This document shows positions 11,663 through 22,180 of a DNA stretch of 64,000 nt, piece by piece. This stretch comes from Tetragonia tetragonoides. Lineage: Eukaryota > Streptophyta > Magnoliopsida > Caryophyllales > Aizoaceae. The notes below the pieces were generated by a model. The model had not been told where the DNA came from. It worked only from the letters and a program-made list of their open reading frames with translations, and made no database searches. The stretch spans positions 13,671,501-13,735,500 of the forward strand of contig CM076144.1 in NCBI GenBank assembly GCA_038025085.1. The letters are read 5' to 3'. The translations under genes were made by a program, and so were the position numbers. The stretch's first letter is position 1, and each line of letters opens with the position of its first letter.

Positions 11663-13159
11663 ATGCTTCCAATATCGAAAATCCCATCATCAGACCACCT
11701 TCTAAAAAAACCCAGCAAAACCCATCCTCCTGATTTATCATTACCCTCTACTTCCCATGATCATCATATTTCCTCTCTTTCCTGTTTCTCTCTCCAACCT
11801 CTCTCATGTCTTATTCTCTCCCTTGTCACTCTTCAAATTTTCCTCCTCACTTTCTTCCAAACTACGTCACCACCACCCGACCTGAATCTGACCCATTTAA
11901 TCAAACCCGAAAACACGCAAAACCCTCAAAACCAATGCGAATTCGGAAAATTCTACATGTATGACATGCCATCATCCTTCAACGTTGACTTGCTCAAAAA
12001 CTGTGATAAGCTCAGCCCATGGGGGTCCCGTTGTGGGGTCCTCTCAAATGGTGCCTTTGGCCTTCAAGCCACCGGCATTGACCACATCATTCCATCAAAT
12101 CTCCTTCATACATGGTACTCAACCGATCAGTTCTCAAATGAAGTCATTTTCCACAACCGGTTAATCCACCACAAGTGCCGCACCCACGACATAGACTCGG
12201 CTACCGCGTACTACATCCCGTGGTACGCTGGTCTCGCCGTGGGGCGGTACTTGTGGTCGGGTTACACCGTCCAACAGCGAGACGAAGATTGCGAGAATAT
12301 GATTAAGTGGGTTCAATTGACCACCCCGTATAATAGATCCAACGGTGCGGATCATTTCCTTGTAATGGGAAGGATAACGTGGGATTTCCGTCGTAAGACG
12401 GATGATAATGAGGATTGGGGGTCGCGTTGTATATTCAAGCCGGGGATGCAGAACATCACCCGGCTTTTGATTGAGCGTCAGGAGGATCATTACGATATCG
12501 GTGTACCTTACCCTACCGGATTCCACCCTTCTACACCCTCCGACGTCGTTTCGTGGCAAAAATTTGTAAGCTCACGTGAAAGGCACGCTTTGTTCTGCTT
12601 TGCTGGCGGGACTCGTAGCAATATCAAGAACGATTTCCGGGGGTTGTTGCTGAGTCAGTGTCGTGACTCGGGCGAGTCATGCCGAGTTGTTGATTGTCCA
12701 TCTGGGTCAAAGTGTGCTAATGGAACTTCTGAAGTGCTTTCAACGTTTTTGGATTCTACTTTTTGTTTGCAGCCTAGAGGGGATAGTTATACACGCCGTT
12801 CGGTTTTTGATTGCATGTTGGCCGGTTCGATCCCGGTTTTTTTCTGGGAAAAGACGGCTTATTCTCAATATCAGTGGTATTTACCGGGTGAACCGAAGAG
12901 TTACTCGGTTTTTATTCCAAAGGAGGAGGTTATAAATGGAACGTCGATTAAAAGTGTTTTGGAGAAGTTCAGTAAAAAGAAGGTAAAAAAGATGAGGGAG
13001 AAAGTGGTGGGAATTATCCCCAAGATGATTTATGCAAAGCCTAATGAGGGGTTGGATGGTATAAAGGATGCTGTTGATGTGGCTGTTGATGGTGTTTTGA
13101 GGAGAATTAAGGAGCAAAAGGAGAATGAGGTGATCAATTTAATTGATATAGTTTTGTAA
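11663..13159 (+). CDS. XLT2: GT47 xyloglucan galactosyltransferase, XLT2-like (tandem copy 1)
   Basis: An intronless 498-residue type II membrane protein. The order is a short cytosolic tail beginning MLPISK, a hydrophobic anchor at about 47-66, a Pro- and Thr-rich stem, and the exostosin/GT47 domain from about 91 (CEFGKFYMYDMPSSF) to about 470. Recognisable family segments are HALFCFAGGTR (308-318), LLSQCRDSGESCRVVDC (329-345) and CLQPRGDSYTRRSVFD (368-383), followed by CMLAGSIPVFF. In this family (MUR3, XLT2 and relatives) such Golgi enzymes transfer galactose from UDP-Gal to xylosyl side chains of xyloglucan. The N-terminal MLPI start and intronless structure resemble XLT2, but MUR3-type or other GT47 clade A activities cannot be excluded. 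A paralogue lies about 6 kb downstream in the same orientation. Its stem is shorter than that of copy 2. Confidence 0.85.
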   Translation: MLPISKIPSSDHLLKKPSKTHPPDLSLPSTSHDHHISSLSCFSLQPLSCLILSLVTLQIFLLTFFQTTSPPPDLNLTHLIKPENTQNPQNQCEFGKFYMYDMPSSFNVDLLKNCDKLSPWGSRCGVLSNGAFGLQATGIDHIIPSNLLHTWYSTDQFSNEVIFHNRLIHHKCRTHDIDSATAYYIPWYAGLAVGRYLWSGYTVQQRDEDCENMIKWVQLTTPYNRSNGADHFLVMGRITWDFRRKTDDNEDWGSRCIFKPGMQNITRLLIERQEDHYDIGVPYPTGFHPSTPSDVVSWQKFVSSRERHALFCFAGGTRSNIKNDFRGLLLSQCRDSGESCRVVDCPSGSKCANGTSEVLSTFLDSTFCLQPRGDSYTRRSVFDCMLAGSIPVFFWEKTAYSQYQWYLPGEPKSYSVFIPKEEVINGTSIKSVLEKFSKKKVKKMREKVVGIIPKMIYAKPNEGLDGIKDAVDVAVDGVLRRIKEQKENEVINLIDIVL

Positions 13160-13508
13160 TCATACATTTTATTGATTTGTTGTACAATATCATAGTTACA
13201 TGGTTCGTGGAAAGGTGAAATTGCGAATCGCTAGGTGAATGCAAGAGCGTTTTATCGTGGTGCTACTAGTGATTGGAGATATTATTGTGTACATTTTGAT
13301 CTCTAGAAACAACGGAATGTCTTATTTATAATTCAATTGAATTGTGGTATAAAAAGGGGATTATTGTGCGCTATAGTGAAATTTATTGAAGGCCATAATA
13401 AGAGAACTAAAATCTCCACATTATTTTGTAAGATTTTTGTTTTATGATACGTTTATATGTAATAGCATTTGGTTATAAGGAAAGAGAATTTTGGTTCTCT
13501 TTTCATTA
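13160..13508. other. 3' flank of GT47 copy 1
   Basis: 3' UTR and spacer. It ends at the TTA target duplication of the adjacent MITE (13,506-13,508). Confidence 0.5.
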
Positions 13509-13799
13509 GGGCATCCTCATCAAACAGCTTTGTGGGAGAGTTTTTTATCATGCCACATCATCAACCTACAAATCCCTCTCCCACAAACCTCCCTTTCCTA
13601 TTGAAAAAAACCCTCCAAAAACGGACAAATCTGTAAAAGTTATTTTAACTTTTGCTTTTTCCTTTTTTTTCCCCTCACAGTGAGGTTTGTACTGGCAAAC
13701 CCGCTTTGTGGAAGACCCCCTCACACCTCTCTCCCCATCAAAACTTTGAGCTTTTTGGCCTGCATAAAGCTGCTCCAAAAATCTTTGATGGGGATGCCC
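13509..13799. mobile_element. Tourist-like MITE (PIF/Harbinger superfamily)
   Basis: A 291-bp element flanked by TTA at 13,506-13,508 and 13,800-13,802, the 3-bp target duplication typical of PIF/Harbinger. The ends are inverted repeats: GGGCATCCTCATCAAA at the left and, reverse-complemented, GGGCATCCCCATCAAA at the right. It encodes nothing. The end sequence resembles that of the larger transposase-bearing element at 51,490-55,311, a possible source of mobilisation. Confidence 0.85.
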
Positions 13800-13802
13800 T
13801 TA

Positions 13803-14289
13803 AGCTAGATACATCATACATGGTACATATTGATGACAAACGGGTATGATGTGATGTGAGTTATAAGATATTAATTGCAAATGGAATGATAATTATGGAG
13901 GACCACAGGTTTCTAATCCAAATTTATAATACTAGTTAACAGAATCAAATTAAATTACCAACTAGTGAGAACATGCAGTAAGATGGGGATGCAATGATAT
14001 GAGATATGACAACATCTATAGTTGACCAAATACGAATCTAAAATCATGGTTAACATAAACTATATTTTACACCTACCGGGTGAGCAAATTGCTAAGCTAT
14101 TTTTTACTCCTAACAAACAGTGGAACAATTTCACCTACTGAGAATAATAAGATGGAGATGATGATGAATTGATGATAACGCACCAAAAACTTCGTTATGA
14201 CTTATGAGTATCATGTTTAACATATTGGAGTAGTGTGTCTTACGCCTAATGGTAGGAAATTAATTAAGTAATCTCTATTTTATTAGTTA
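13803..14289. other. AT-rich spacer
   Basis: Sequence between the MITE and the Helitron-end array. I see no open frame or structure of note. Confidence 0.5.
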
Positions 14290-15430
14290 CTAGATTTCGT
14301 GCCTGTGCGATGCACGAGTTCTTGTTTATCATGCATACTCAGTTATTAGAAGAAATATAATAAATATTTTTAATCAAAACAATATATAAAGTTGAATAAT
14401 AATATGAGTAGCAAGTAACAATAATAATTTTTTTAACAAAGAAATTACATTTTTAGTGAATGTATAATATTTTTTTTAGGATAATTAATATAATGCTTAT
14501 GTTACTTATTTTTTATTAAAATAAAATAAAATTATTTTTAATCACCCATGCATTTGTGGCTATTTATTACATATTCAATGCTTGGTGAGAACTCAACTTT
14601 ACATATATACTAGATTTCGTGCCCGTGCGATGCACGAGTTCTTGTTTTTCATACTCTGTTATTAGAATCAAAATAATAATAAAAAAATTAATCATATCAA
14701 TATATAAAGTTGAAAAATAGGAGTAGCAAGGAATAATAATAATCTTTCCATCAGCAAAAAATTACATTTTTAGTGAATATATAATATATATATTTTTTAG
14801 GATAACAAAATAATACTTATGTTACTTTTTTTAATAAAATAAAATAAAAGTATTTTTTATTTCTTTTTAATCACCCATGCATTTATGACTATTTATTACC
14901 TATTCAATGCCACCTTGGTGAGAACTCAATTATACATATATACTAGATTTCGTGCCCGTGCGATACACGGGTTCTTGTTCATCATTCTCTGTTATTAAAA
15001 TTAATATAATAAAAAAAATTTAATCACATCAATATATAAAGTTGAATAATAGGAGTAGCAAGGAACAATAATAATTTTTTTCACACATTTAACAAAGAAA
15101 TTACATTTTTAATGAATAAATAATATACTTTTTTTAGGATGATAAATATAATACTTATGTTACTTTTTTTATTAAAATAAAATAATAGTATTTTTGATTT
15201 CTTTTTAATCACCTATGTATTTATGACTATTTATTATTTATTCAATGCCACCTTGGTGAGAACTCAATTATACATATATATGTTGATTGATATATTGATA
15301 CTTATGTTACTTATTTTTATTAAAATAAAATCAAAATATTTTTTAATTTCTTTTTAATCACCCATGTATTTATGACTATTTATTACGTATTCAATGCCAC
15401 CTTGGTGAGAACTCAATTATACATATTTAT
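14290..15430 (-). repeat. Tandem array of Helitron-like 3' termini, about 3.5 units
   Basis: A unit of about 320-333 bp is repeated, with identical landmarks at 14,290, 14,610 and 14,943. A fourth copy at about 15,260-15,430 lacks the terminus. On the minus strand each unit ends with a hairpin of the type CCCGTGC-GAT-GCACGGG followed about 11 nt later by CTAG and then T. This is the 3' signature of non-autonomous Helitrons, which insert between A and T. The rest of each unit is AT-rich and non-coding, with shared segments such as TCACCCATG and CCACCTTGGTGAGAACTCAA. A single terminus of the same type lies at 50,661-50,689. Confidence 0.75.
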
Positions 15431-16163
15431 ATTGATATTGATTACAACGGTGAGAAATTAGATATTCAACGCATCCAAGTACATCGTGAGCTAGATAGGT
15501 CAAACTTTACATTCAAACCTCAGTGTGGAGTTGTAGCTTTGAAACAAAGCATCTGTTTTCGAATCTCGGAACTTTAAATTCCTTAGCCTACTATCCCATT
15601 TTTGGAGGTACTTATAAGTCAACGTGGGAAAATAATTATTGGGATCGACGGTGGATATCCTTGGTAGTAAACCAAAAAAAAAAAAAAACCTCTCTTTTTT
15701 TTCCTTGTCTTTTGCCCTTGTTTATTATAGGCACAAATGTTAGTATTTCGTATAATAAAAGTTATATGCAATTGGAAAGTTCATAACTTTTAACTTACGC
15801 CTGATATATGTATAGCCTATAGGACCTCAAATTTAACAACTTGGCTAAAACCTCATTGACAAAACACGGGGCTTTTGATTGTTCGATAATTACAGGTTGA
15901 ACATTTTATGGTACGATAAGATATATACATATTTGCATTTTTTTTGAGGGTTATACATATTTACATAATGCATAATACATAATACAAGCACCAAAAAAAT
16001 GTATATACATAAGAGAAAATTTTTATATGTACTTGCGTGTATAATATTCCATGTACCACACGCCCAGCCCAAATATTTTTATTCAACCCAAATAACTTTG
16101 CGCATGGTGTACAAAGCTTTGTACGCAAGACTATACAGTTCGTGCGTTGTTGAATGCCTCCTA
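15431..16163. other. Spacer with a possible SINE-like remnant
   Basis: Around 15,550-15,690 a box B-like segment (TTTTCGAATCTC) is followed about 110 bp later by an A tract, which could be a degraded SINE. No box A or target duplication is clear. The rest is AT-rich DNA without a gene. Confidence 0.3.
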
Positions 16164-16172
16164 TTTTAAATA

Positions 16173-16909
16173 AGAATTTTTTGTGGAAAAGTACCTTGTT
16201 TGATGTGTTTTTTGTGACTTAGTAACTTATAATTTTTTTTTTTGTTGGAAACTAACTTACAAGACAATTTTGCTTGTTGACCACTACCATTGACCAATTT
16301 TCGATGGATTTTTTTTAAATGACCAAAATGCCCTCATGTGTCACTTTAGATCCAACCGCTTAGCTTACTTGGTAACATCAGAGCAATGACTAAAAACAAA
16401 CCACAGATTGTCTAAAAGACTTTCATATTTAAGATATATAAGTTAAGAATTCATACGAACAGGGGTTTCACTCCATAATGTGATGGGGAATAAGGGGAAG
16501 AAAGATTAAGCACCCAAAATCTAATTTTGCACACAATTATACAATCCTGTTTTGCTTAATATCTCTGCACACGAAACCAAGTCCACCGAACTAGTGAAAA
16601 TGTGCATATAACAGAAGGCATTAGACCCTATGCACATAAAGTAAATTCATAGAGTTTAGCTTTGTGAATTCATAGAGTTTTTGGGTTAATGGCAATGGCA
16701 ATGGAGATAAGAGAGAGAATGAGGGTTTATGTGAGCATATGATTGGCATATGAGGGCATTTAAGAAAAATAAACTCACCGAAAATTGGTCAGAGATAGTG
16801 GTCAACAAGCAAAATTGTCTGGTAAGGTAGTTTTCCACAATTAAAAAAAATTGTAAGGTACTAAGTCAAAAAAAACGCATCAAAGAAGGTAGTTCCACGT
16901 AAAAAATCC
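16173..16909. mobile_element. Non-autonomous Mutator-like element (MULE) with long terminal inverted repeats
   Basis: A 737-bp element flanked by a perfect 9-bp direct repeat TTTTAAATA (16,164-16,172 and 16,910-16,918), the Mutator target duplication length. The two ends are imperfect inverted repeats of about 160 bp. Both contain, in inverse orientation, landmarks such as GACAATTTTGCTTGTTGACC and TTGACTTAGTA-like segments, and a sequence matching ATGCCCTCAT. The internal 400 bp has no transposase, so it depends on an element elsewhere. Confidence 0.85.
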
Positions 16910-16967
16910 TTTTAAATACTTACAAAAGCTTGTGTGGACTTAGTTCATGGTGCACCAATAATCTAAA

Positions 16968-17150
16968 TGTCACCCCATACTTCACCTGAAGTCACCCCTC
17001 TAATAGTGGAGCCGCCCCCTACTTCTAGTGGAGCCACCCCCTTAGCGTCACCCCTCTAATAGTGGAGTCACCCCATATTTCACCTGGAGCCACCCCTCTA
17101 ATAGTTAAGTCACCCCATACTTCACCTGTAGCCACCACTCAAATATACTT
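16968..17150. repeat. GTCACCCC-type minisatellite and adjacent short repeat
   Basis: Irregular tandem copies of a roughly 35-50 bp unit built from GTCACCCC, ATACTTCACCTG, GAGCCACCCC and TCTAATAGTGGAG. It is followed at about 17,210-17,290 by an 11-bp-like repeat of TTTGCTGAAG/TTTGTTGAAA. The units are diverged. No coding capacity. Confidence 0.7.
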
Positions 17151-17866
17151 AGTCCACGGTACGATGGACTAGCACAAGACTGAGGAGATAACTAGTTTGT
17201 ATATTGGTTTGTTTAACTTTGTTTAACTTTATTTAAATTTATTAAAGTTTGCTGAAGTTTGTTGAAATTTGCTGAAATTTGTTGAAGTTTGCTGAAATAA
17301 ATAGAAATAAATTGGGGAGAACAGACCCTAACTGCTAAATACTCCGTATATGTCTGACAAAAATACTTGGGCCAGAAAAAATAAAAACAAGAGAAATATG
17401 GGCCGTTAATCCGTCATCAGGTACTCCCACTTGTGAGTTCTACAAACCTATTAGGCTATTACTATTCCTTTTGTACGTTGCATTGTCAGTTACGAGTACT
17501 GGACTACTTGAATAATCGACACCCAAGTCCATAGCACTAGTTCCGTTCTTTTCTCCAAAGTTAAGGCTTTTTGGCCTCATTATTAACCAGAACGGGTATA
17601 AGAATTCATGGGCATTTGGCAAAAAGAAATTGGAAAGGAATTTAAAATAATTAATTAATAATTTAAACAGATATGCCCTTCAATTTCTCCAGCGGAATTG
17701 CTTAACGTAAATTCTAAATTACTAAACGCAAATATCTTTTACACAATCTTTTCGAAAGTACCCTTTTTATTTTCAGAGAACCTTCCTCTTTCCTAATTTT
17801 TTTCCTCTCAATTCCCCTTATTATACTCCTTCCATACATTGAAAAAAATTCTAAACTACTATCAAC

Positions 17867-17923
17867 ATGGATGATTTCTTTACTCAAGATCAAATTTTTG
17901 ATGATATTAACGATGATATTCAT
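17867..17923 (+). CDS. Candidate isolated first exon, function unknown
   Basis: An ATG opens a 19-codon acidic peptide beginning MDDFFTQDQIFDD and is followed directly by a strong donor (GTAAGT) at 17,924. The upstream sequence is pyrimidine-rich, as in plant 5' UTRs. I could not find a matching downstream exon. The following DNA has a long A tract at about 17,978-18,001 and then a C-rich stretch. It may be the remains of a disrupted gene or chance. Confidence 0.2.
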
Positions 17924-19293
17924 GTAAGTAAAACAATTTGATTTTTTTTTTTTGTTTTTCAAACAAAAGTTTAGAAGAAAAAAAAAAAAAAAAAAAAAAA
18001 AGGAAACAAAAACCGCCCAAACTGTAAATCCCCAAAACCAGCAACCCCAAAACCACCAAAACTAGCAACCCCAAAACCAGCAACCCCATCGCCCAGCCCA
18101 GCCCCCTCCCCTGATAGCCACCTCCACCGTTCATCCCCATCGCCAACCCGCGCCGCCCAACCTTCAGCTGCCGCTCCCTATATACCACCGTCACCACAAC
18201 CCCCACCATCGAAATCCACCCCCACGCTGCCCTCCAACTTCCACCCCACCGCTCTCCCCTTGAGTGTTTTGGTTGTGATTTTAGACTTGGGTTTTAGATT
18301 AGCACTGTTCTTATTGGGTTGATATTAGTTTTGATGTTGAAATTGGTAGCTAGTGATTTCTGATCTTTGGAATTAGGATGGAAATTATGACAGGAAATAT
18401 ATCACATATGGTATGCTAGTATGGTAAACAAACGAATTGTAATTGATTGGGGTTCTGTTTCAAAGTGAACCGAACATCTGAGAGTGATACAAGTTTAAAT
18501 GCCTGCTTTTGGGTCGAAGAGGATGTTGGGAGGGGTGTAGTTGTGTTTGTTTAAAAACAATTCGCTATTTGTTCTTCAGTTTCTGTACCTCACCGAAGCT
18601 CTATTTTTTGGTTTTGGTTTTGAGAAAATTGGTTGAGAGAAAAGGAAGGAAGAGAGAGAAAGGGCTGAAAATTACTTAGGAGTATTGTGGAAAATGGGGA
18701 TTTATGTTTAGTAATTTGCGATTTACGTATAGCAACCCCCTTCTCCAGATGCGACTTATAAGAAAGAAAGAGGTCCTAATAGGGCTCAAATGGGGCCTTG
18801 AAAGACGCTAATAAATTGGCAAGTGTAATTGATCAAAGGACTCATTAATTGAATTTGAAAGCTCCACAGTTCTGATTAAAATGGAAAAAGAAAAAATCAA
18901 ACAACTCTATTAAACAAAATAATAATAAAATCGTTGTTAACATTTAGATTTTAGATCCTCCTAGACGACCGAAACGTGGCATTAATGTAGCCCTCGGCAG
19001 CTGTCGGTAGTGAATTGTTCTGTTCTGTTCTTCATATCATCATCAGCTTTTGGACCTCATCAGTATCACTGTCAGTCACTCACTCTCTTCTTCACAACCG
19101 CTTTCCCTCACTCTCTGCCCTTTTCTCTCTCCTCTCTCACTCTGCACCAAACAAAATCGCACACCACCCCCTTTCCACTTCCACCAACATTTTCTCTCTC
19201 CTCCACCCCTAACAAAACCCATACACACCACAACATCACCACTCACCGACACTTTTCCGACCTAGAAACACCACCAATCAATCCTCTCCTATT
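17924..19293. other. Spacer and 5' region of GT47 copy 2
   Basis: After a long A tract, about 18,005-18,250 is strikingly C-rich with repeats of CCCCAAAACCAGCAA on the plus strand. About 18,260-18,960 is AT-rich. The last 270 bp are CT-rich, the likely 5' UTR of the GT47 gene. The overlapping open frames here reflect base composition, not genes. Confidence 0.45.
18989..19007 (+). promoter_or_regulatory. Conserved upstream block shared with GT47 copy 1
   Basis: AGCCCTCGGCAGCTGTCGG matches 11,392-11,410 at 16 of 19 bases and lies 287-305 bp before the start codon of copy 2. It is a candidate cis element kept since the gene duplication. Confidence 0.4.
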
Positions 19294-20892
19294 ATGCTTC
19301 CAATCACAAAACCCTCTTCCCCAAACCACCCTCTCAAAAAACCCAAAACCCCACCTGATGATAATAATTTATCACCCACCTCCCCTGATCAATTAATCCT
19401 CTCCAACTCCAACTCCAACTCCAACTCCAAATCACCACCTTTCTCTCTCTCTCCTCACCCTCGCTCATGTCTCATCCTCTTCATCCTCACTATCCAAGCC
19501 CTCCTCTTAACTTTCTTCACCTCTGGTCACCGTCTTCCTCTCTCTCTCCTCTCCTCCCCCACCGTCCCATCTCCCCCCTCAAACAAAACCATTAATCCCA
19601 CCTCCAACCAAACCCTAACCTTGTCGAATAAAAACATTAATTGGGTCTCCAACCAAAACTCGACTTCGAGCTCGCACTTACAAAACCAATGCGAGCTCGG
19701 GAAATTCTACGTTTACGACTTACCACCATCATTCAACACCGAAATCTACAACAACTGTGACAAACTAAACCCTTTCGGGTCTCAATGTGGGCCCCTCTCT
19801 AACAACGGTTTCGGCCGTCAAGCCACCGGCATTGATAAAGTAATCCCATCCAATCTAACCCACACTTGGTATTGGACTGACCAGTTTGCGTTAGAGATTT
19901 TATTTCACAACCGTTTACTGGACCACAAATGCCGAACCCATGAGCCACAATCAGCTACGGCGTTCTACATCCCGTTTTACGCTGGACTCGCAGTTGGGAA
20001 ATATCTATGGTCTAATTATTCCCCACAGGAGAGAGATAATCACTGCGAAATGATGCTTAACTGGGTTCAATTGACCACCCCGTATTTTAATCGATCCAAC
20101 GGCTGGGATCATTTCCTCGTGATGGGACGAATCACGTGGGATTTCCGCCGTTCGAATGATCAAGACTGGGGATCACGATGTTTATACATGCCATCGATGA
20201 GGAACATCACACGGTTGTTAATTGAGAGAAATCCGTGGGACTATTTCGATGTCGGTGTACCTTACCCTACAGGATTCCACCCTTCTACACTCTCCGACGT
20301 CGTTTCGTGGCAAAACTTCATCTTGTCACGTGAGAGGCACGCGTTGTTCTGTTTCGCTGGAGGGACACGTGGGTTTATCAAGAATGATTTCCGGGGTGTG
20401 TTGTTGAGTCAGTGCCGTGACTCGGGCGAGTCGTGCCGTGTCGTGGATTGTTCGGGAACTCGGTGCGCTAATGGGACTTCGGAGATACTCGAAACGTTTC
20501 TTGACTCCGAGTTTTGTTTGCAGCCTAGAGGGGATAGTTTTACTCGCCGGTCTATATTTGACTGTATGCTAGCCGGTTCGATTCCGGTCTTTTTCTGGAG
20601 ACGAACCGCTTATTATCAGTATGAGTGGTTTTTACCGGGTGAACCGGAGAGTTACTCGGTTTTTATTCACCGTGATGAGGTGAAAAATGGGACGTTGATT
20701 AAAAGTGTTTTGGAGAAGTATAGTAAAGAGGAGGTGAAAAGGATGAGACAAAAAGTGGTGGAATTTATACCAAAGATTATTTATGCTAAGCCTAATGAAG
20801 GGCTAGAAAGTGTAAAGGATGCTATCGATGTTGCTGTTGATGGTGTCTTGAAAAGAATCAAGGATCAGAAAGAGAATCAATACAATTGGTAA
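19294..20892 (+). CDS. XLT2: GT47 xyloglucan galactosyltransferase, XLT2-like (tandem copy 2)
   Basis: An intronless 532-residue type II Golgi membrane protein, starting MLPITKPSSP. The anchor is at about 58-76, followed by a Ser/Thr/Asn/Pro-rich stem (about 77-130) longer than in copy 1. The GT47 domain begins at about 133 with CELGKFYVYDLPPSF. Family segments are HALFCFAGGTR (349-359), LLSQCRDSGESCRVVDC (370-386) and CLQPRGDSFTRRSIFD (408-423), followed by CMLAGSIPVFF. It aligns with copy 1 with few gaps from the stem end to the C-terminus. The expected reaction is galactosylation of xyloglucan side chains from UDP-Gal, inferred from the family. A CCAACT hexanucleotide repeat at 19,403-19,430 encodes an Asn-Ser run before the anchor. 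All motifs present in copy 1 are intact, so both copies look functional. Confidence 0.86.
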   Translation: MLPITKPSSPNHPLKKPKTPPDDNNLSPTSPDQLILSNSNSNSNSKSPPFSLSPHPRSCLILFILTIQALLLTFFTSGHRLPLSLLSSPTVPSPPSNKTINPTSNQTLTLSNKNINWVSNQNSTSSSHLQNQCELGKFYVYDLPPSFNTEIYNNCDKLNPFGSQCGPLSNNGFGRQATGIDKVIPSNLTHTWYWTDQFALEILFHNRLLDHKCRTHEPQSATAFYIPFYAGLAVGKYLWSNYSPQERDNHCEMMLNWVQLTTPYFNRSNGWDHFLVMGRITWDFRRSNDQDWGSRCLYMPSMRNITRLLIERNPWDYFDVGVPYPTGFHPSTLSDVVSWQNFILSRERHALFCFAGGTRGFIKNDFRGVLLSQCRDSGESCRVVDCSGTRCANGTSEILETFLDSEFCLQPRGDSFTRRSIFDCMLAGSIPVFFWRRTAYYQYEWFLPGEPESYSVFIHRDEVKNGTLIKSVLEKYSKEEVKRMRQKVVEFIPKIIYAKPNEGLESVKDAIDVAVDGVLKRIKDQKENQYNW

Positions 20893-22020
20893 GGTGTTTT
20901 AAATTGATTTTGCAATTATACATTATTGTATATCATAGTTACCACTTACCAGGTCCGATCCGTGGCACGACACGTCAAAATCGCGACACAAGAACGTTAT
21001 TTGGAGTTCAGCTAATGGTACGACTACATACATTACATTTCGGTATTGTGTAAATTATATTGGATTGTGACACAAGACTATGCGGGTTATAGCGTTACAT
21101 AGTGACATTTTTGTGATGGTCACAATGCAAGAGCCCCCAACTTTTATTTGTAACATTTGGTGCTATAGGGAATTCTTTTTGGTTATCCTTTCATTAAGAT
21201 ATATATTATGGTGTATATTTGATGCCATGGGTATACTTATTAGTAATAGTTATAGCCTTTTAGGCTTTGTATTCTTTTGATACAGATGATATATTATTGA
21301 TCAGTAATAATAATTGGGGTATTATGGTTGCCCTTTTCACTGCAAGAACAACTATATATTGAATGTGTGTTGTCACAAAAAATGTGGTTATTGTGTTATG
21401 ATCATGGCACTCACTTTCTACTGAGCTGTAAATGATAGCTCAGTTTGAGACAATAAGGGCCTGCAAAGGAACACAGCCAGTTAAACTTGCTGTGTCCTGC
21501 CTGACTTGTGTCTGTGATACACTATGATTGTGGTTTAATTTGGCTTACAGATAAGACCTGAATGAAGGAACAAGTTTTTTTGGTCAATAATATGAATTTC
21601 TAGATTTGTTGTAAATTGATTAGCAACCGTCAGAGATTGAGAGCTTAGCTTGTGACAGGTAGCAATTAACATGAAATTTAGATTCGGTGATGTTATTATC
21701 AGCGGAAAATAATGACAAGGAACATGGGATACTAATGGTTACTGTCTCTATTGATGCGTATGAGTTTGCACGTGATAGTGATGCGTGAGTCTTGGGAGTT
21801 TGTTTCGTGCTTCACCTCACTTTTGAGCTCTTAATGGGTTGTTAACTACTATGTGAACAGAGGTAAGCCTTCTTTTTTTTATTGTAAAAAATCTGTTTAA
21901 GGTTCATATTGATGATTCCCACAAAATCTCGTATAAGGCGGCCTGAAGGTAAGACCTATCATACCAGCATGATGTCATGCCAACGTTGAACACGAGAGTT
22001 CGAACATGACATAGGGTACT

Positions 22021-22180
22021 GTAGTATGATGAATCATGAAAGTAAATGTGTTGGGAGATCTAGCTTCACTATGGAGTATGTTTTAGGGTCCATAGTAGTC
22101 GTAGTATGATGAATGATGAAAGTAAATGTCTTGCCAGATCTAGCTTCACTAAGTTGTATTTTTTAGGTCCTAGCTTGGTG
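22021..22180. repeat. Tandem duplication, about 80-bp unit
   Basis: Two adjacent copies start at 22,021 and 22,101 with GTAGTATGATGAAT, share AGTAAATGT and GATCTAGCTTCACTA, and differ by scattered substitutions. Confidence 0.8.

Noticed and set aside
12161..12559. 132-residue minus-strand frame
   Set aside because: Lies antisense inside the GT47 gene in a GC-rich stretch; no domain.
17714..18209. Minus-strand frames of 82 and 100 residues with Gly/Val/Leu runs
   Set aside because: Produced by poly(A) and the C-rich repeat; low complexity.
19010..19396. 128-residue Ser/Thr/Pro-rich frame overlapping the GT47 start
   Set aside because: CT-rich 5' UTR translated in another frame.
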